From positions 106,848-170,847 of the forward strand of contig NZ_CALUCS010000002.1 in NCBI RefSeq assembly GCF_943914615.1: DNA of 64,000 nucleotides. Direction: 5' to 3'. Every line of letters starts with the position of its first letter. Position 1 is the stretch's first letter. Origin of the DNA: an uncultured Corynebacterium sp. (GTDB lineage: Bacteria > Actinomycetota > Actinomycetes > Mycobacteriales > Mycobacteriaceae). Of this stretch, positions 1 to 7,864 are shown piece after piece. The position numbers and the translations under genes were made by a program. Under the pieces are notes generated by a model. That model searched no databases. It was not told the origin of the DNA and saw only the letters and a program-made list of their open reading frames with translations.

Positions 1-83
1 AGTACAGCGGCTCCCACACCGACAGCGGCAATCATTGCTGCGTTGCGGGGTGCGTTGTTCTTCTTCAGGCTGTGCTTGCCCAT
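1..83 (-). CDS. Start of a secreted protein (5' partial), possibly NlpC/P60 cell-wall hydrolase
   Basis: Only the first 27 or so codons are in the window; the gene continues past base 1. The reading frame opens with MGKHSLKKNN and runs into an Ala/Val/Gly-rich stretch, the n- and h-region of a Sec signal peptide. A GAGG ribosome site lies six bases before the ATG. In C. glutamicum, as I remember it, NlpC/P60 secreted hydrolases sit next to the qcr genes, so this is a reasonable guess. No catalytic domain is visible here, so the family is inferred from position only. Confidence 0.45.
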   Translation of the reverse strand, partial: MGKHSLKKNNAPRNAAMIAAVGVGAAV

Positions 84-552
84 ATTGGTCCTCAATTACC
101 TTTCAATCCGTTGTCTAGGGTTCGGAACTCTTCCTTCTCCCCTCGCCCGGTAGCCTCTGTGCGCTACCGCGGTGCGGTGAACTCTTTGTCGCTCACCTTC
201 AAGGTCTCGAAAAGATTACGAAATGAACACAAGACATGTCCAGCTCCTCGCCAAAATTCCAGCAATTCAGCCCCCGACGTGCCGTTGTTATGGAACTGAG
301 ATTTTCTAAACCCTCAAGAAGAGAGTGAAAGTTACCAAAGCTTTATAATTCTTTGACCTGCGCCTTTAGAAAATGCGCCCCAGAAAACTGAAGGCGATCC
401 CCCTTTAGGGAATTTTAAGAAAGCTATATTTGTGATCCTTGTCACATGCGGTGTTTTTGGCGTGTTTTTGTTCTGTTCTTGACGCCTCTACGACCCCGCA
501 GCACGCCACTTCAGTCCACCGCTGTCATACCCGCCCGCTAGACTTACTCCCC
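84..552. other. Divergent intergenic region between the secreted-protein gene and the exonuclease gene
   Basis: About 470 bases without a credible gene. It holds the GlxR-type box at 431-446, a GGTAGC/GCTACC hairpin at 149-168 in the leader of the minus-strand gene, and a TAGACT -10 box at 539-544 for the exonuclease. A GCAGGTCA octamer lies on the minus strand at 354-361 but has no flanking complementary arms. The long leader for the secreted protein (over 300 bases if the GlxR box belongs to it) could carry RNA-level control, but I recognise no known riboswitch. Confidence 0.6.
431..446. promoter_or_regulatory. GlxR/CRP-type box TGTGA-N6-TCACA
   Basis: TGTGATCCTTGTCACA is a perfect match to the two half-sites of the corynebacterial cAMP receptor protein GlxR (TGTGA-N6-TCACA). 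It sits in the divergent region, about 350 bases before the secreted-protein start and about 105 before the exonuclease start. GlxR is known to control resuscitation factors and cell-wall hydrolases in C. glutamicum, so the minus-strand gene is the likelier target. Confidence 0.75.
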
Positions 553-1233
553 GTGTCCCCTATCGAGCCTTATTCTCCAGATGAAGCATCAGGTCTAAAG
601 AGTAGAAAGCTGCGTTTAGACCTGCAGCAAACCCTAGAGAACTGCATTGTGGTCGACATCGAAACCACGGGGCTGCAGCCACAGGACGAACGCATCATTG
701 AAGTCGCCGCCTTGCGAATCTACGAAGGCGAGCTCCAGGATCAGTTCACTACTCTGCTCAACCCGCGGCGCAGCGTGCCGCAGGAGATTACAGACCTCAC
801 GGGCATTTCCGACGGTCTGTTGGCGGACAAGCCAAGTTTTGCCGAAGTTATGCCTGAGCTGCTTAGCTTCCTCCGGGATACGTCAAGGCAGAACGCAGCG
901 GGGATTCCGCGCCTTGTGGATACTCCACGTCTTGTGGGGCACAACGTCTCCTTTGACTTCTCCTTCCTGCAACACGAAATCCTCCGCGCCCAGCTAAGCG
1001 ATATGGCCGAGCCTCGTCTAGCAAACCCAGAAGAGCTCTCGACTCAGCCTTATACCCCGCGCCTGGTGTGCACTGCGGAGGCTTCCCGCACTCTCATTCC
1101 TAGAGAGTCGGTGGGACGATACCGACTGGGAAACGTGGCGTCATACCTCAAAGTCCCCCACCGCCCGCTACACCGCGCAATGAGCGACGCACTAGCCACC
1201 TACGACGTCCTTCGGGCGCTATCGGCGCAGTAG
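553..1233 (+). CDS. DnaQ-like 3'-5' exonuclease (DEDDh, Pol III epsilon-type domain)
   Basis: A 226-residue protein with an RNase T/DnaQ exonuclease fold. Motif I reads VVDIETTGL, with the metal-binding D-x-E. The NxxxDxxFL motif is seen as GHNVSFDFSFLQ. The last motif is HRAMSDALAT, with the catalytic His and Asp of the DEDDh type. I chose the GTG at 553 because a TAGACT -10 box ends eight bases before it, giving a leaderless start; an upstream TTG at 439 would add a non-conserved extension. It could act as a stand-alone proofreading or repair exonuclease; a GIY-YIG or helicase domain seen in some relatives is absent. Confidence 0.85.
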   Translation: MSPIEPYSPDEASGLKSRKLRLDLQQTLENCIVVDIETTGLQPQDERIIEVAALRIYEGELQDQFTTLLNPRRSVPQEITDLTGISDGLLADKPSFAEVMPELLSFLRDTSRQNAAGIPRLVDTPRLVGHNVSFDFSFLQHEILRAQLSDMAEPRLANPEELSTQPYTPRLVCTAEASRTLIPRESVGRYRLGNVASYLKVPHRPLHRAMSDALATYDVLRALSAQ

Positions 1234-1312
1234 GCACTCCCTGGCCTGCAATAGGCACTCCCTGAGCTGCAAGAGACCGTCCTACGCTTAACTCTTAAAT
1301 TGGAACAACAAA

Positions 1313-1342
1313 AATCCCGCCCACCGGGTGGTGGACGGGATT
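1313..1342 (-). terminator. Terminator after qcrB
   Basis: AATCCCGCCCACC pairs with GGTGGACGGGATT around a short loop with one mismatch. Read on the minus strand the stem is followed by a T-rich run, so it fits as the end of the ctaE-qcrCAB transcript. It may also stop the exonuclease transcript from the other side. Confidence 0.75.
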
Positions 1343-1387
1343 CTCTCGAGCCTTATGTGAGAGCAGTTGAGTTAGCTCGAATGGAGA

Positions 1388-3022
1388 CTACTTGTCGAGT
1401 TCCTCGTGGCGACGACGGTTCTCCTCGTTCAGTCGCTCGAACATTTCCTTCTGCTCCGCGTGGTTAGCCTTCTCGATACGCTCGGCCTTCTCCGCGATCT
1501 CCGGGGAGTCCGGGCTGAAGAAGCTACCGCGACCAGGCTGGCCGGCTGCGCCGAGCTCGTTCATGGTCTTCGGAACGTATGCACCCTGGTACTCCAGCGG
1601 GATCGGGTGGCCGTGCTCGTCGACCGGGCCCAGCGGCTGGTGAACCTCGATGAAGCCACCGGAAGGCAGCTGGCGAATGGTGCCGGTCTCGATGCCGTGC
1701 TCCAGAACCTCGCGATCGTTGCGCTGCAGGGAGATGCACAGGTGGTAGGTGATGAAGTACGCCAGCGGCGGCAGCAGCACCAGGCCGATACGGCCAACCC
1801 AGGTCATCAGGTTCAGCGAGATCGTGAAGTGCAGTGCAACCAGGTCGTTACCACCGGAGATCGTCAGCAGCACGTAGAAGACCAGTGCCATGACACCCAG
1901 TGCGGTACGAACCGGCACATCACGCGGACGCTGCAGCAGGTTGTGGTGAGCGTTATCGCCCGTCATCTTCTGCTCGATCCACGGGTAAGCGAACAGCAGC
2001 ACAACCAGAAGGCCCAGCAGCAGAGCTACCCAGAACACAGCCGGGATGGTGTAGTTACCGAGGTAGAGCTCCCATGCAGGCATCACACGTGCGGCACCGT
2101 CAGTCCACAGCATGTAAATATCCGGCTGGGAACCGGCGGAAACCTGCGACGGGTTGTACGGGCCGAGGTTCCAGATTGCGTTGATCTGGAAGAGACCAGC
2201 CATCAGGGCGACGACACCGAAGGTGATCAGGCCGAAGGAAGCAGCCTTCAGACCGAACACCGGCAGAATGCGTACGCCGACAACGTTGTTCTCGGTACGA
2301 CCCGGTCCAGGGAACTGGGTGTGCTTCTGGTACCAAACCAGTGCCAGGTGAGCGGCGATCAGGGCCAGCAGGATGCCCGGGATCAGCAGCACGTGGGCGA
2401 TGTACAGGCGAGGAATGATGATTTCACCCGGGAAGTCGCCGGCGAACATGATCCAGTGCAGCCAGGTACCGATGATCGGCAGGCCAACGATGATGGCGGA
2501 CATAATACGCAGACCAACACCGGAGAGCAGGTCGTCCGGCAGGGAGTAACCCATGAAGCCCTCTGCCACGGACAGCAGCAGCAGGACGCAGCCGATGACC
2601 CAGTTAGCCTCACGCGGCTTGCGGAATGCACCGGTGAAGAAGATGCGCATCATGTGGACCATGATGGACACTGCGAACAGCAGTGCAGCCCAGTGGTGGA
2701 CCTGGCGGATAAACAGGCCACCGCGAACCTCGAACGAGATGTCCAGGGCGGTGTGGTAGGCGGCGGACATCTCCACACCGTTGAGCGGTGCGTAAGCGCC
2801 GTCGTAGATCACCTTCGACATGGACGGATCGAAGAACAGCGTCAGGTAGACACCGGACAGGATCAGGATGATGAAGGAGTACAGCGCGATCTCACCGAGC
2901 ATGAAGGACCAGTGAGTCGGGAATACCTTGTTAATTTGCGGGCGGATCAGGCCGGAGGCAGTGTACCGCTCGTCGATGTTGTTGGCCGCTTTAGCAGCGC
3001 GGCTCTGTTGTTTAGTGGTCAT
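1388..3022 (-). CDS. qcrB: Cytochrome bc1 complex cytochrome b subunit QcrB
   Basis: 544 residues, the usual length for the actinobacterial protein, which carries a C-terminal extension beyond the classic cytochrome b. Several transmembrane helices are obvious. The heme-ligand His pairs fall in segments such as QVHHWAALLF and VHMMRIFF in the second helix, with matching His residues in the fourth (WLHWIM and IAHVLL). It oxidises menaquinol and passes electrons to the Rieske centre within the bcc-aa3 supercomplex. The start ATG overlaps the qcrA stop by four bases (ATGA), so the two are translationally coupled; it is the last gene of ctaE-qcrC-qcrA-qcrB. Confidence 0.97.
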   Translation of the reverse strand: MTTKQQSRAAKAANNIDERYTASGLIRPQINKVFPTHWSFMLGEIALYSFIILILSGVYLTLFFDPSMSKVIYDGAYAPLNGVEMSAAYHTALDISFEVRGGLFIRQVHHWAALLFAVSIMVHMMRIFFTGAFRKPREANWVIGCVLLLLSVAEGFMGYSLPDDLLSGVGLRIMSAIIVGLPIIGTWLHWIMFAGDFPGEIIIPRLYIAHVLLIPGILLALIAAHLALVWYQKHTQFPGPGRTENNVVGVRILPVFGLKAASFGLITFGVVALMAGLFQINAIWNLGPYNPSQVSAGSQPDIYMLWTDGAARVMPAWELYLGNYTIPAVFWVALLLGLLVVLLFAYPWIEQKMTGDNAHHNLLQRPRDVPVRTALGVMALVFYVLLTISGGNDLVALHFTISLNLMTWVGRIGLVLLPPLAYFITYHLCISLQRNDREVLEHGIETGTIRQLPSGGFIEVHQPLGPVDEHGHPIPLEYQGAYVPKTMNELGAAGQPGRGSFFSPDSPEIAEKAERIEKANHAEQKEMFERLNEENRRRHEELDK

Positions 3023-4224
3023 GAACGACGCTCCCAGAATGCCGGGCCGACAGGCTCGATGAAGTTACGGTCGGCGTACATGTATCCCTCTTCGTCGACC
3101 GAGATCGACAGCTCAGGCAGGGCGCGAGCTGCCGGTCCGAAGATCGGCTTACCGTGCTGCAGTGCATCGAACTGAGACTGGTGGCACGGGCAGAGGATGC
3201 GGTTAGTTTGCTGCTCATACAGGGACGTAGGGCAACCGATGTGAGTACAGATCTTCGAGTAAGCGAAGTAATCGCCGTAGTGGAAGTCCTCCTGGCCCTC
3301 ACGCAGGATCGCCTTGTCAGCGTCCTCCGGGCGCAGACGGATAAGCATCACAGAGTTACGCGGACCGTGGATGGAGTGCATGTGCTCTTCGTAGACGTCA
3401 CGGTCCTTGTCGAACTTGTCACCATCGTTGACCATGTCCTCAGTCAGCGGAAACACGGTCTCCATGGAGGCTGCGTCCAGATCCTCCGGGCGCATGCGGA
3501 TCAGGCGAGACACGCCCTTGGTGCTGTAGTGACCGTCGTGCTCCTCGGCGATTGCGCCGGTGTCGCGGCCAAGGTAGACCTTCTCGCCCTGCTCCACCAG
3601 CGTCCAGCCGGTGGTCCAAAGGGTACCGTCGCCCTGAATACCCATGGCCTTGGCCTTCCAGGGGTTCTTAACGATGCCGCCCAGCGGCAAAGTGATAACC
3701 AGGCCAGCCAGAACCGCACCGGTACCGGCCAGGCCGGCGATAACCGGGCGGCGGCCCAGGGTGGAGGTCTTCCAGGAGTCGTTCAGCAGAGCGACCAGGG
3801 TACGGCGGTCAACTTCCTCAGACGGTCCGTCGTGACGGGTCTGAACCGAAATCTCTTCCGGAACAAAGTTCTTGGTGTAGGCAACGATAGCCGCGCCGAG
3901 CAGGGTGATGCTCAGACCGGACGTGATGCCCAGCAGCGGGGTGTAGATCGAGTACAGCCACAGGCCGTCCTCTGCCAGACCCTTGTGCTCCCAAGGCCAG
4001 AACAGGTAGACACCGATGAAAGCGATGCCGAACAGGATCGACAGGGCCAGCAGAATGGTGACCTTGCTGCTCGCACGCTTCTCAGCGGGATCGTTGGCGA
4101 TCGGGAAGCGTTCCTTGCGGTATGCAACCGTCACGCCGTCGAGCTCGGTACCCAGCCGGGCGAGCTCGTCGTTATTCATCTTCGACAGCTCTTCGTTGCT
4201 GTACTTCTTGTTGTTCTCACTCAT
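3019..4224 (-). CDS. qcrA: Rieske iron-sulfur subunit QcrA of the bc1 complex
   Basis: 401 residues. The N-terminal part has three hydrophobic helices (near residues 58, 95 and 168), a feature of actinobacterial QcrA. The C-terminal Rieske domain shows CTHIGCP and CPCHQS, the two Cys-His pairs that bind the 2Fe-2S cluster. The start MSENNKKY at 4224 is chosen because it forms an ATGA overlap with the qcrC stop; the frame stays open a little further upstream into qcrC, but that extension is not expected. It takes electrons from menaquinol at QcrB and hands them to the diheme QcrC. Confidence 0.97.
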   Translation of the reverse strand: MSENNKKYSNEELSKMNNDELARLGTELDGVTVAYRKERFPIANDPAEKRASSKVTILLALSILFGIAFIGVYLFWPWEHKGLAEDGLWLYSIYTPLLGITSGLSITLLGAAIVAYTKNFVPEEISVQTRHDGPSEEVDRRTLVALLNDSWKTSTLGRRPVIAGLAGTGAVLAGLVITLPLGGIVKNPWKAKAMGIQGDGTLWTTGWTLVEQGEKVYLGRDTGAIAEEHDGHYSTKGVSRLIRMRPEDLDAASMETVFPLTEDMVNDGDKFDKDRDVYEEHMHSIHGPRNSVMLIRLRPEDADKAILREGQEDFHYGDYFAYSKICTHIGCPTSLYEQQTNRILCPCHQSQFDALQHGKPIFGPAARALPELSISVDEEGYMYADRNFIEPVGPAFWERRS

Positions 4225-5120
4225 GACCGCGATCCAATCCACATAGCGAAGGCAACGAGAACCACGATGCCGATAAACCACATGACCATGCCCTCAGTCA
4301 CCGGGCCGATACCGCCCAGACCAAAGCCACCCGGGTTCGGGGTTTCCTTGGCCGACTTGATGTAGGCAATGATGTCCTTCTTCTCGTCAGCGGTCAGCTG
4401 GCGATCGGAGAACTTAGGCATGTTCTGCGGGCCGGTCAGCATGGCCTGGTAGATCTCCTGCTCGTTGGCCGGAGCCAGCGGCGGAGCGTACTTACCACTG
4501 GACAGTGCGCCACCCTTACCGGTGAAGTTGTGGCAAGATGCACAGTTCAGTCGGAACAGATCGGAACCGCGAGCAACGTCAGCCGGGTCGATCTTGCCTT
4601 CCTTGTTGTTGGAGCCACGCAGGGACTCCATAGCGATCTCACCGTTAGCGTCGCGGACGATGCCCGGGCCACCACCGTTAGCGTTAACATATGCGGCCAG
4701 CGCCAGTGCCTGCTGCTCGGAGTAACGCGGAGGCTTGCGTCCTGCCTGTGCCTCGTTGCGCAGCATCGGCATGCGGCCGGAGTGCACCTGGAAGTACACG
4801 GCGCCCTCGCCGACGCCGATCAGGGAAGGACCGCGATCCTTCACGCCCTGCAGGTTTGCACCGTGGCAGGTAATACAAGCAACCTCGTAGATTTCCTTAC
4901 CCTGCTGTGCCAGATCCTCCGCGCTCTGCTCTGCAACGGCGTTCTGTGCGTCGGGGGTCAATGCGTTGGCGAGGAAGCCCGCGCCCGTGAGCGCGAACAG
5001 CAAAGCCAACGCGCCGGCGAAGGCCTTGCGAACCTTCCGGCGGCGGCGTGCCTTAGCGGCACTGCCCTTCGAACCACTGGAGACTTGCTCCGTGGTTGCG
5101 TTGGTGGAGTTGATATCCAT
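4221..5120 (-). CDS. qcrC: Diheme cytochrome c subunit QcrC
   Basis: 299 residues. An Arg/Lys-rich start and a hydrophobic segment at about residues 34-52 anchor the protein. Two CxxCH heme c motifs follow, CITCH at residues 82-86 and CASCH at 193-197, and a C-terminal helix ends the protein. Actinobacteria lack a soluble cytochrome c, so this subunit carries electrons directly from QcrA to the CuA centre of CtaC in the supercomplex. It sits between ctaE (85 bases upstream) and qcrA (four-base overlap), the standard order. Confidence 0.97.
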   Translation of the reverse strand: MDINSTNATTEQVSSGSKGSAAKARRRRKVRKAFAGALALLFALTGAGFLANALTPDAQNAVAEQSAEDLAQQGKEIYEVACITCHGANLQGVKDRGPSLIGVGEGAVYFQVHSGRMPMLRNEAQAGRKPPRYSEQQALALAAYVNANGGGPGIVRDANGEIAMESLRGSNNKEGKIDPADVARGSDLFRLNCASCHNFTGKGGALSSGKYAPPLAPANEQEIYQAMLTGPQNMPKFSDRQLTADEKKDIIAYIKSAKETPNPGGFGLGGIGPVTEGMVMWFIGIVVLVAFAMWIGSRS

Positions 5121-5205
5121 CTTGTTCCCTTATTTGTTAGTCAATGGAATTGCGATGGGCTGTAGGCCGACTCTCTTCTTAAGGAGAAGAACCGACCTGG
5201 CCGGC

Positions 5206-5817
5206 CTACTGAATGAAGTAAATGGTGATCCACAGGCCAATCCACACGACGTCGACGAAGTGCCAGTAGTAGGACACAACGACGGCGGCGGTGGCCTGCG
5301 CCGGGGTGAACTTCGACTTCGCGGTCCTCAGCAGCACCACGATAAAGGCGATAACACCGGCGAGCACGTGCGCACCGTGGAAGCCTGTCGTGATGAAGAA
5401 GACCGATCCGTAGACGGATCCGGGGATCGTGGTTCCGTGCTGCACCAAGTGGACGTACTCGTAGCCCTGGCCAATGAGGAAGATAGTTCCCAGCAGCGCG
5501 GACAGTGCGTACCACTTGCGTAGCGCGAAGACGTCACCCCTCTCCGCTGCGAAGACGCCCCACTGAGCAGTGAACGAAGAACTGATCAGGATGACCGTAA
5601 TAGTTGCCGCGAAGGGCACGTTCAGCTCGGTGGGCTCGGACGGCCAATTGCCGCCAGAGTTGGCCTTGGACACGAAGTACATCGCGAACAGGCCAGCGAA
5701 AAACATCAATTCCTGAGACAGGAACACAATCGTGCCGACACTGACCATGTTGGGTCGGTTCAGTGTCGCAACACGTTGTGGTGCTGCCATACCTGGGTTT
5801 TCAACTGCGCTCGTCAC
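5206..5817 (-). CDS. ctaE: Cytochrome aa3 oxidase subunit III CtaE
   Basis: 203 residues with about five transmembrane helices, the short actinobacterial form of subunit III. Recognisable segments are FLSQELMFFAGLF near the N-terminus, the GFHGAHV motif, and YYWHFVDVVW close to the C-terminus. It stabilises the catalytic subunit CtaD, which is not in this window. It is the first gene of the qcr operon on the minus strand; its promoter must lie in the 400-base region shared with trpD. Confidence 0.97.
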   Translation of the reverse strand: MTSAVENPGMAAPQRVATLNRPNMVSVGTIVFLSQELMFFAGLFAMYFVSKANSGGNWPSEPTELNVPFAATITVILISSSFTAQWGVFAAERGDVFALRKWYALSALLGTIFLIGQGYEYVHLVQHGTTIPGSVYGSVFFITTGFHGAHVLAGVIAFIVVLLRTAKSKFTPAQATAAVVVSYYWHFVDVVWIGLWITIYFIQ

Positions 5818-6221
5818 GCATAACAGTATGGCCGTTTAAAGCCCGATAGTCGATTCACTTCGGCGGTTTTCTGGAAGCCATCTGTAAAATCGCAGGTAAA
5901 ACCTTGGATAAACCTGAAAGCCAACCCCGTTAGGGGCTAGTGGGAACTTTTCCACCCACGCATCCGACGAGTCGCATAACGACAGGTCAAATGCCACTTT
6001 CGTCAAGGGCTGACACACCGACCACCCCACTATGGGGCTAGCTAGTCGTTATCCCCTTACGCCCCCAATGGTGAGTTCTGTGGAACCGAATCTTAGGGGC
6101 GTCATTACCCAAAGGCTTCCGCACCCCCACACACCTAATAGACTGGTTAGTACAGTAAGTACTTACTCAGTGTGCCGATGCGCGGCACAGATTCTTGACA
6201 GAGAGGTGCGTCAAAGCAGCC
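5818..6221. other. Divergent regulatory region between ctaE and trpD
   Basis: About 400 bases without a gene. It contains two GGGGCTAG repeats, a short CCCC-GTTA-GGGG hairpin near 5925, the perfect 14-base palindrome AGTAAGTACTTACT at 6154-6167 and a TGTGCC/GGCACA inverted repeat at 6171-6189 just before trpD. The promoter of the whole ctaE-qcrCAB operon must lie here too. Confidence 0.6.
6154..6167. promoter_or_regulatory. Perfect palindrome AGTAAGTACTTACT, candidate operator before trpD
   Basis: A 14-base perfect palindrome 54 bases before the trpD ATG, followed within four bases by a second inverted repeat, TGTGCC-N7-GGCACA. The length and symmetry suit a dimeric repressor such as a TetR-type protein. 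No attenuator-like run of Trp codons is seen. The bound factor is unknown. Confidence 0.45.
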
Positions 6222-7319
6222 ATGTCCCCCACTACCCCACGTCCTGCAGACACCAGCGGCCTGAGCCCAGAGCAGCTACCCCCCAGCTATTTCACATGGC
6301 CCGGCCTGCTGGGGCGGCTCGGCAAGGGCCAGGAGCTTAGCGAGGCTCAAGTTCGTTGGGCGATGAACGAGATCATGGAAGGCAACGCTACCGACGCGCA
6401 GATCGCCGCCTTCTCCTTCGGCATCCGCGTGCGTGGGATCACCGCCGCCGAGCTGGCCGCCGCGGCCGAGACTATGACTAGCTTTGCCACCCCGGTGGAC
6501 TTCTCGGACGTCCCGAACTGCGTGGACATCGTGGGCACGGGCGGCGACGGTCACCACACGGTAAATATTTCCACCATGGCTTCCTTTGTTGTCAGCGCCG
6601 CGGGCGTGCCGGTAGTGAAGCATGGCAACCGCGCAGCCAGCTCTAAGTGCGGCGGAGCGGACATGCTGGAAGCCCTTGGCCTGGACATCGAACGCTCCCC
6701 CGAGTCCATCCGCAAGGATGCGCACGACACGGGATTCGCCTTCATGTTCGCGAAGACCTACCACCCGGCGATGCGTTTTGCCGGCCCGGTGCGCAGTGAA
6801 CTGGGCGCTCCCACCATCTTTAACCTGCTGGGCCCCATGACAAACCCCGCCTATCCAAAGTTCGGCCTGATCGGCTGCGCCTTCAAGGAGTTCATGCCCA
6901 TCATGGGTGGCGCATTCGCCCGCCAGGGAAGCCGCGTTCTCGTGGTGCGGGGCATGGACGGTATGGACGAGATCTCTGTGTGCACCCCTACCGAGGTCGT
7001 TACTGTTGACGCCAACGGCCGCACCGGCGAGGAAGTCATTAACCCTCGCAACGTCGGCCTCGACTTCTACGAGGATGGCAGCCTGGCGGGCGGCGACGCT
7101 GAGTACAACGCGGACATAGCCGTGCGCCTGATGAAGGGCGAGATCTCGGGCGCCATCAAGGATGCGGTCTTGATCAACGCTGCCGGCGCCTTGACGGCCG
7201 TGCGGGGCTGGGAGGAGAAGGGTTTCCAGGAATCCCTTCGCGAGCAGGTGCAGATTGCCCGCGAGGCTTTGGAATCCGGTGCCGCCCTCAAGCAGATGGA
7301 AAAGATCATCGGCAAGTAA
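6222..7319 (+). CDS. trpD: Anthranilate phosphoribosyltransferase TrpD
   Basis: 365 residues from the ATG at 6222; a TTG further upstream would add nine residues. It transfers phosphoribose from PRPP to anthranilate, the second step of tryptophan synthesis. Family motifs are clear: GTGGDGHHTVNIST binds PRPP and magnesium, KHGNRAASSKCGGAD contacts anthranilate, and LGPMTNPA follows. It stands alone, away from any trp operon. The same placement beside ctaE is found in mycobacteria (Rv2192c next to Rv2193), which supports an orthologous gene and not a recent transfer. Confidence 0.93.
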   Translation: MSPTTPRPADTSGLSPEQLPPSYFTWPGLLGRLGKGQELSEAQVRWAMNEIMEGNATDAQIAAFSFGIRVRGITAAELAAAAETMTSFATPVDFSDVPNCVDIVGTGGDGHHTVNISTMASFVVSAAGVPVVKHGNRAASSKCGGADMLEALGLDIERSPESIRKDAHDTGFAFMFAKTYHPAMRFAGPVRSELGAPTIFNLLGPMTNPAYPKFGLIGCAFKEFMPIMGGAFARQGSRVLVVRGMDGMDEISVCTPTEVVTVDANGRTGEEVINPRNVGLDFYEDGSLAGGDAEYNADIAVRLMKGEISGAIKDAVLINAAGALTAVRGWEEKGFQESLREQVQIAREALESGAALKQMEKIIGK

Positions 7320-7326
7320 AAAGAAG

Positions 7327-7372
7327 AACTCCCCCTCCGAGCCAGTCCTAAAGACTGGCGGAGGGGGAGTTT
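7327..7372. terminator. Strong hairpin between trpD and ctaF
   Basis: AACTCCCCCTCCG pairs with CGGAGGGGGAGTT, with a nested GCCAGTC/GACTGGC stem inside. Both genes converge on it, so it probably ends both transcripts. Confidence 0.85.
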
Positions 7373-7391
7373 CTTAGTGAAGTGTGAAGTT

Positions 7392-7823
7392 TTAGTGCTT
7401 CTCCGGCGGCAGGCCGTACTGCAGGTTCAGCATCGTGGTAGCCCAGATCAGCATGACGGCGCCGAAGGCGACCAGCCACAGGTGCCACCAGGCCAGGCCG
7501 GCGCCCATCACGACGATGGAGACGGTCATCCAGAATGGCCAGATGGAGCTTGCGGAGAAGAAGCCCAGCACGCCAGCGCCGTCCTCGATTTCTGCCTCTT
7601 CCCAGTCGTCCGGGCCGATGTCGGTCTTGGAGGCGGTCAGGTGGAGGTAACCACCGAGCATGAAGGCCAGCAGGGTGGCCATGACCAGGCCAGTGCCACC
7701 AGCCCACTCAACGCCCATGATGTTGCCTGAGTCCTTCACGGAGGAGGTGACGATGAAGTAGAACACCGTGACCACAACGAAGAAGGTACCGATGCTGTAG
7801 AAAAGCTTTGCACCAGAGTTCAT
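7392..7823 (-). CDS. ctaF: Cytochrome aa3 oxidase subunit IV CtaF
   Basis: 143 residues with about four transmembrane helices and a cytosolic loop rich in acidic residues (DDWEEAEIED). This matches the actinobacterial subunit IV that always follows ctaC (Rv2199c in mycobacteria). It starts 41 bases after the ctaC stop and is surely co-transcribed with it. Its role is structural in the oxidase core; no cofactor-binding residues are expected. Confidence 0.92.
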   Translation of the reverse strand: MNSGAKLFYSIGTFFVVVTVFYFIVTSSVKDSGNIMGVEWAGGTGLVMATLLAFMLGGYLHLTASKTDIGPDDWEEAEIEDGAGVLGFFSASSIWPFWMTVSIVVMGAGLAWWHLWLVAFGAVMLIWATTMLNLQYGLPPEKH

Positions 7824-7864
7824 TTGCTTATCTCTCTTCCTTAATCAACCTTGCGCTCCGCTTA

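Noticed and set aside
84..300. c-di-AMP (ydaO/yuaA) riboswitch in the leader of the secreted-protein gene
   Set aside because: Actinobacterial hydrolase genes often have one, but the conserved GGGGGA and GGTGAAT-type parts are not visible.
354..361. GCAGGTCA octamer (minus strand) as another palindromic element
   Set aside because: No AATGTC/GACATT ends or complementary arms at the expected distances.
439..552. N-terminal extension of the exonuclease from a TTG at 439
   Set aside because: Overlaps the GlxR box and promoter, and the extension has no conserved features; the GTG at 553 fits a leaderless start.
1406..3175. Long open frame (about 589 codons) on the plus strand opposite qcrB
   Set aside because: It mirrors a GC-rich highly expressed gene; composition is extreme in Gln, Asp, Val and His and no family is recognisable. 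qcrB on the other strand is certain.
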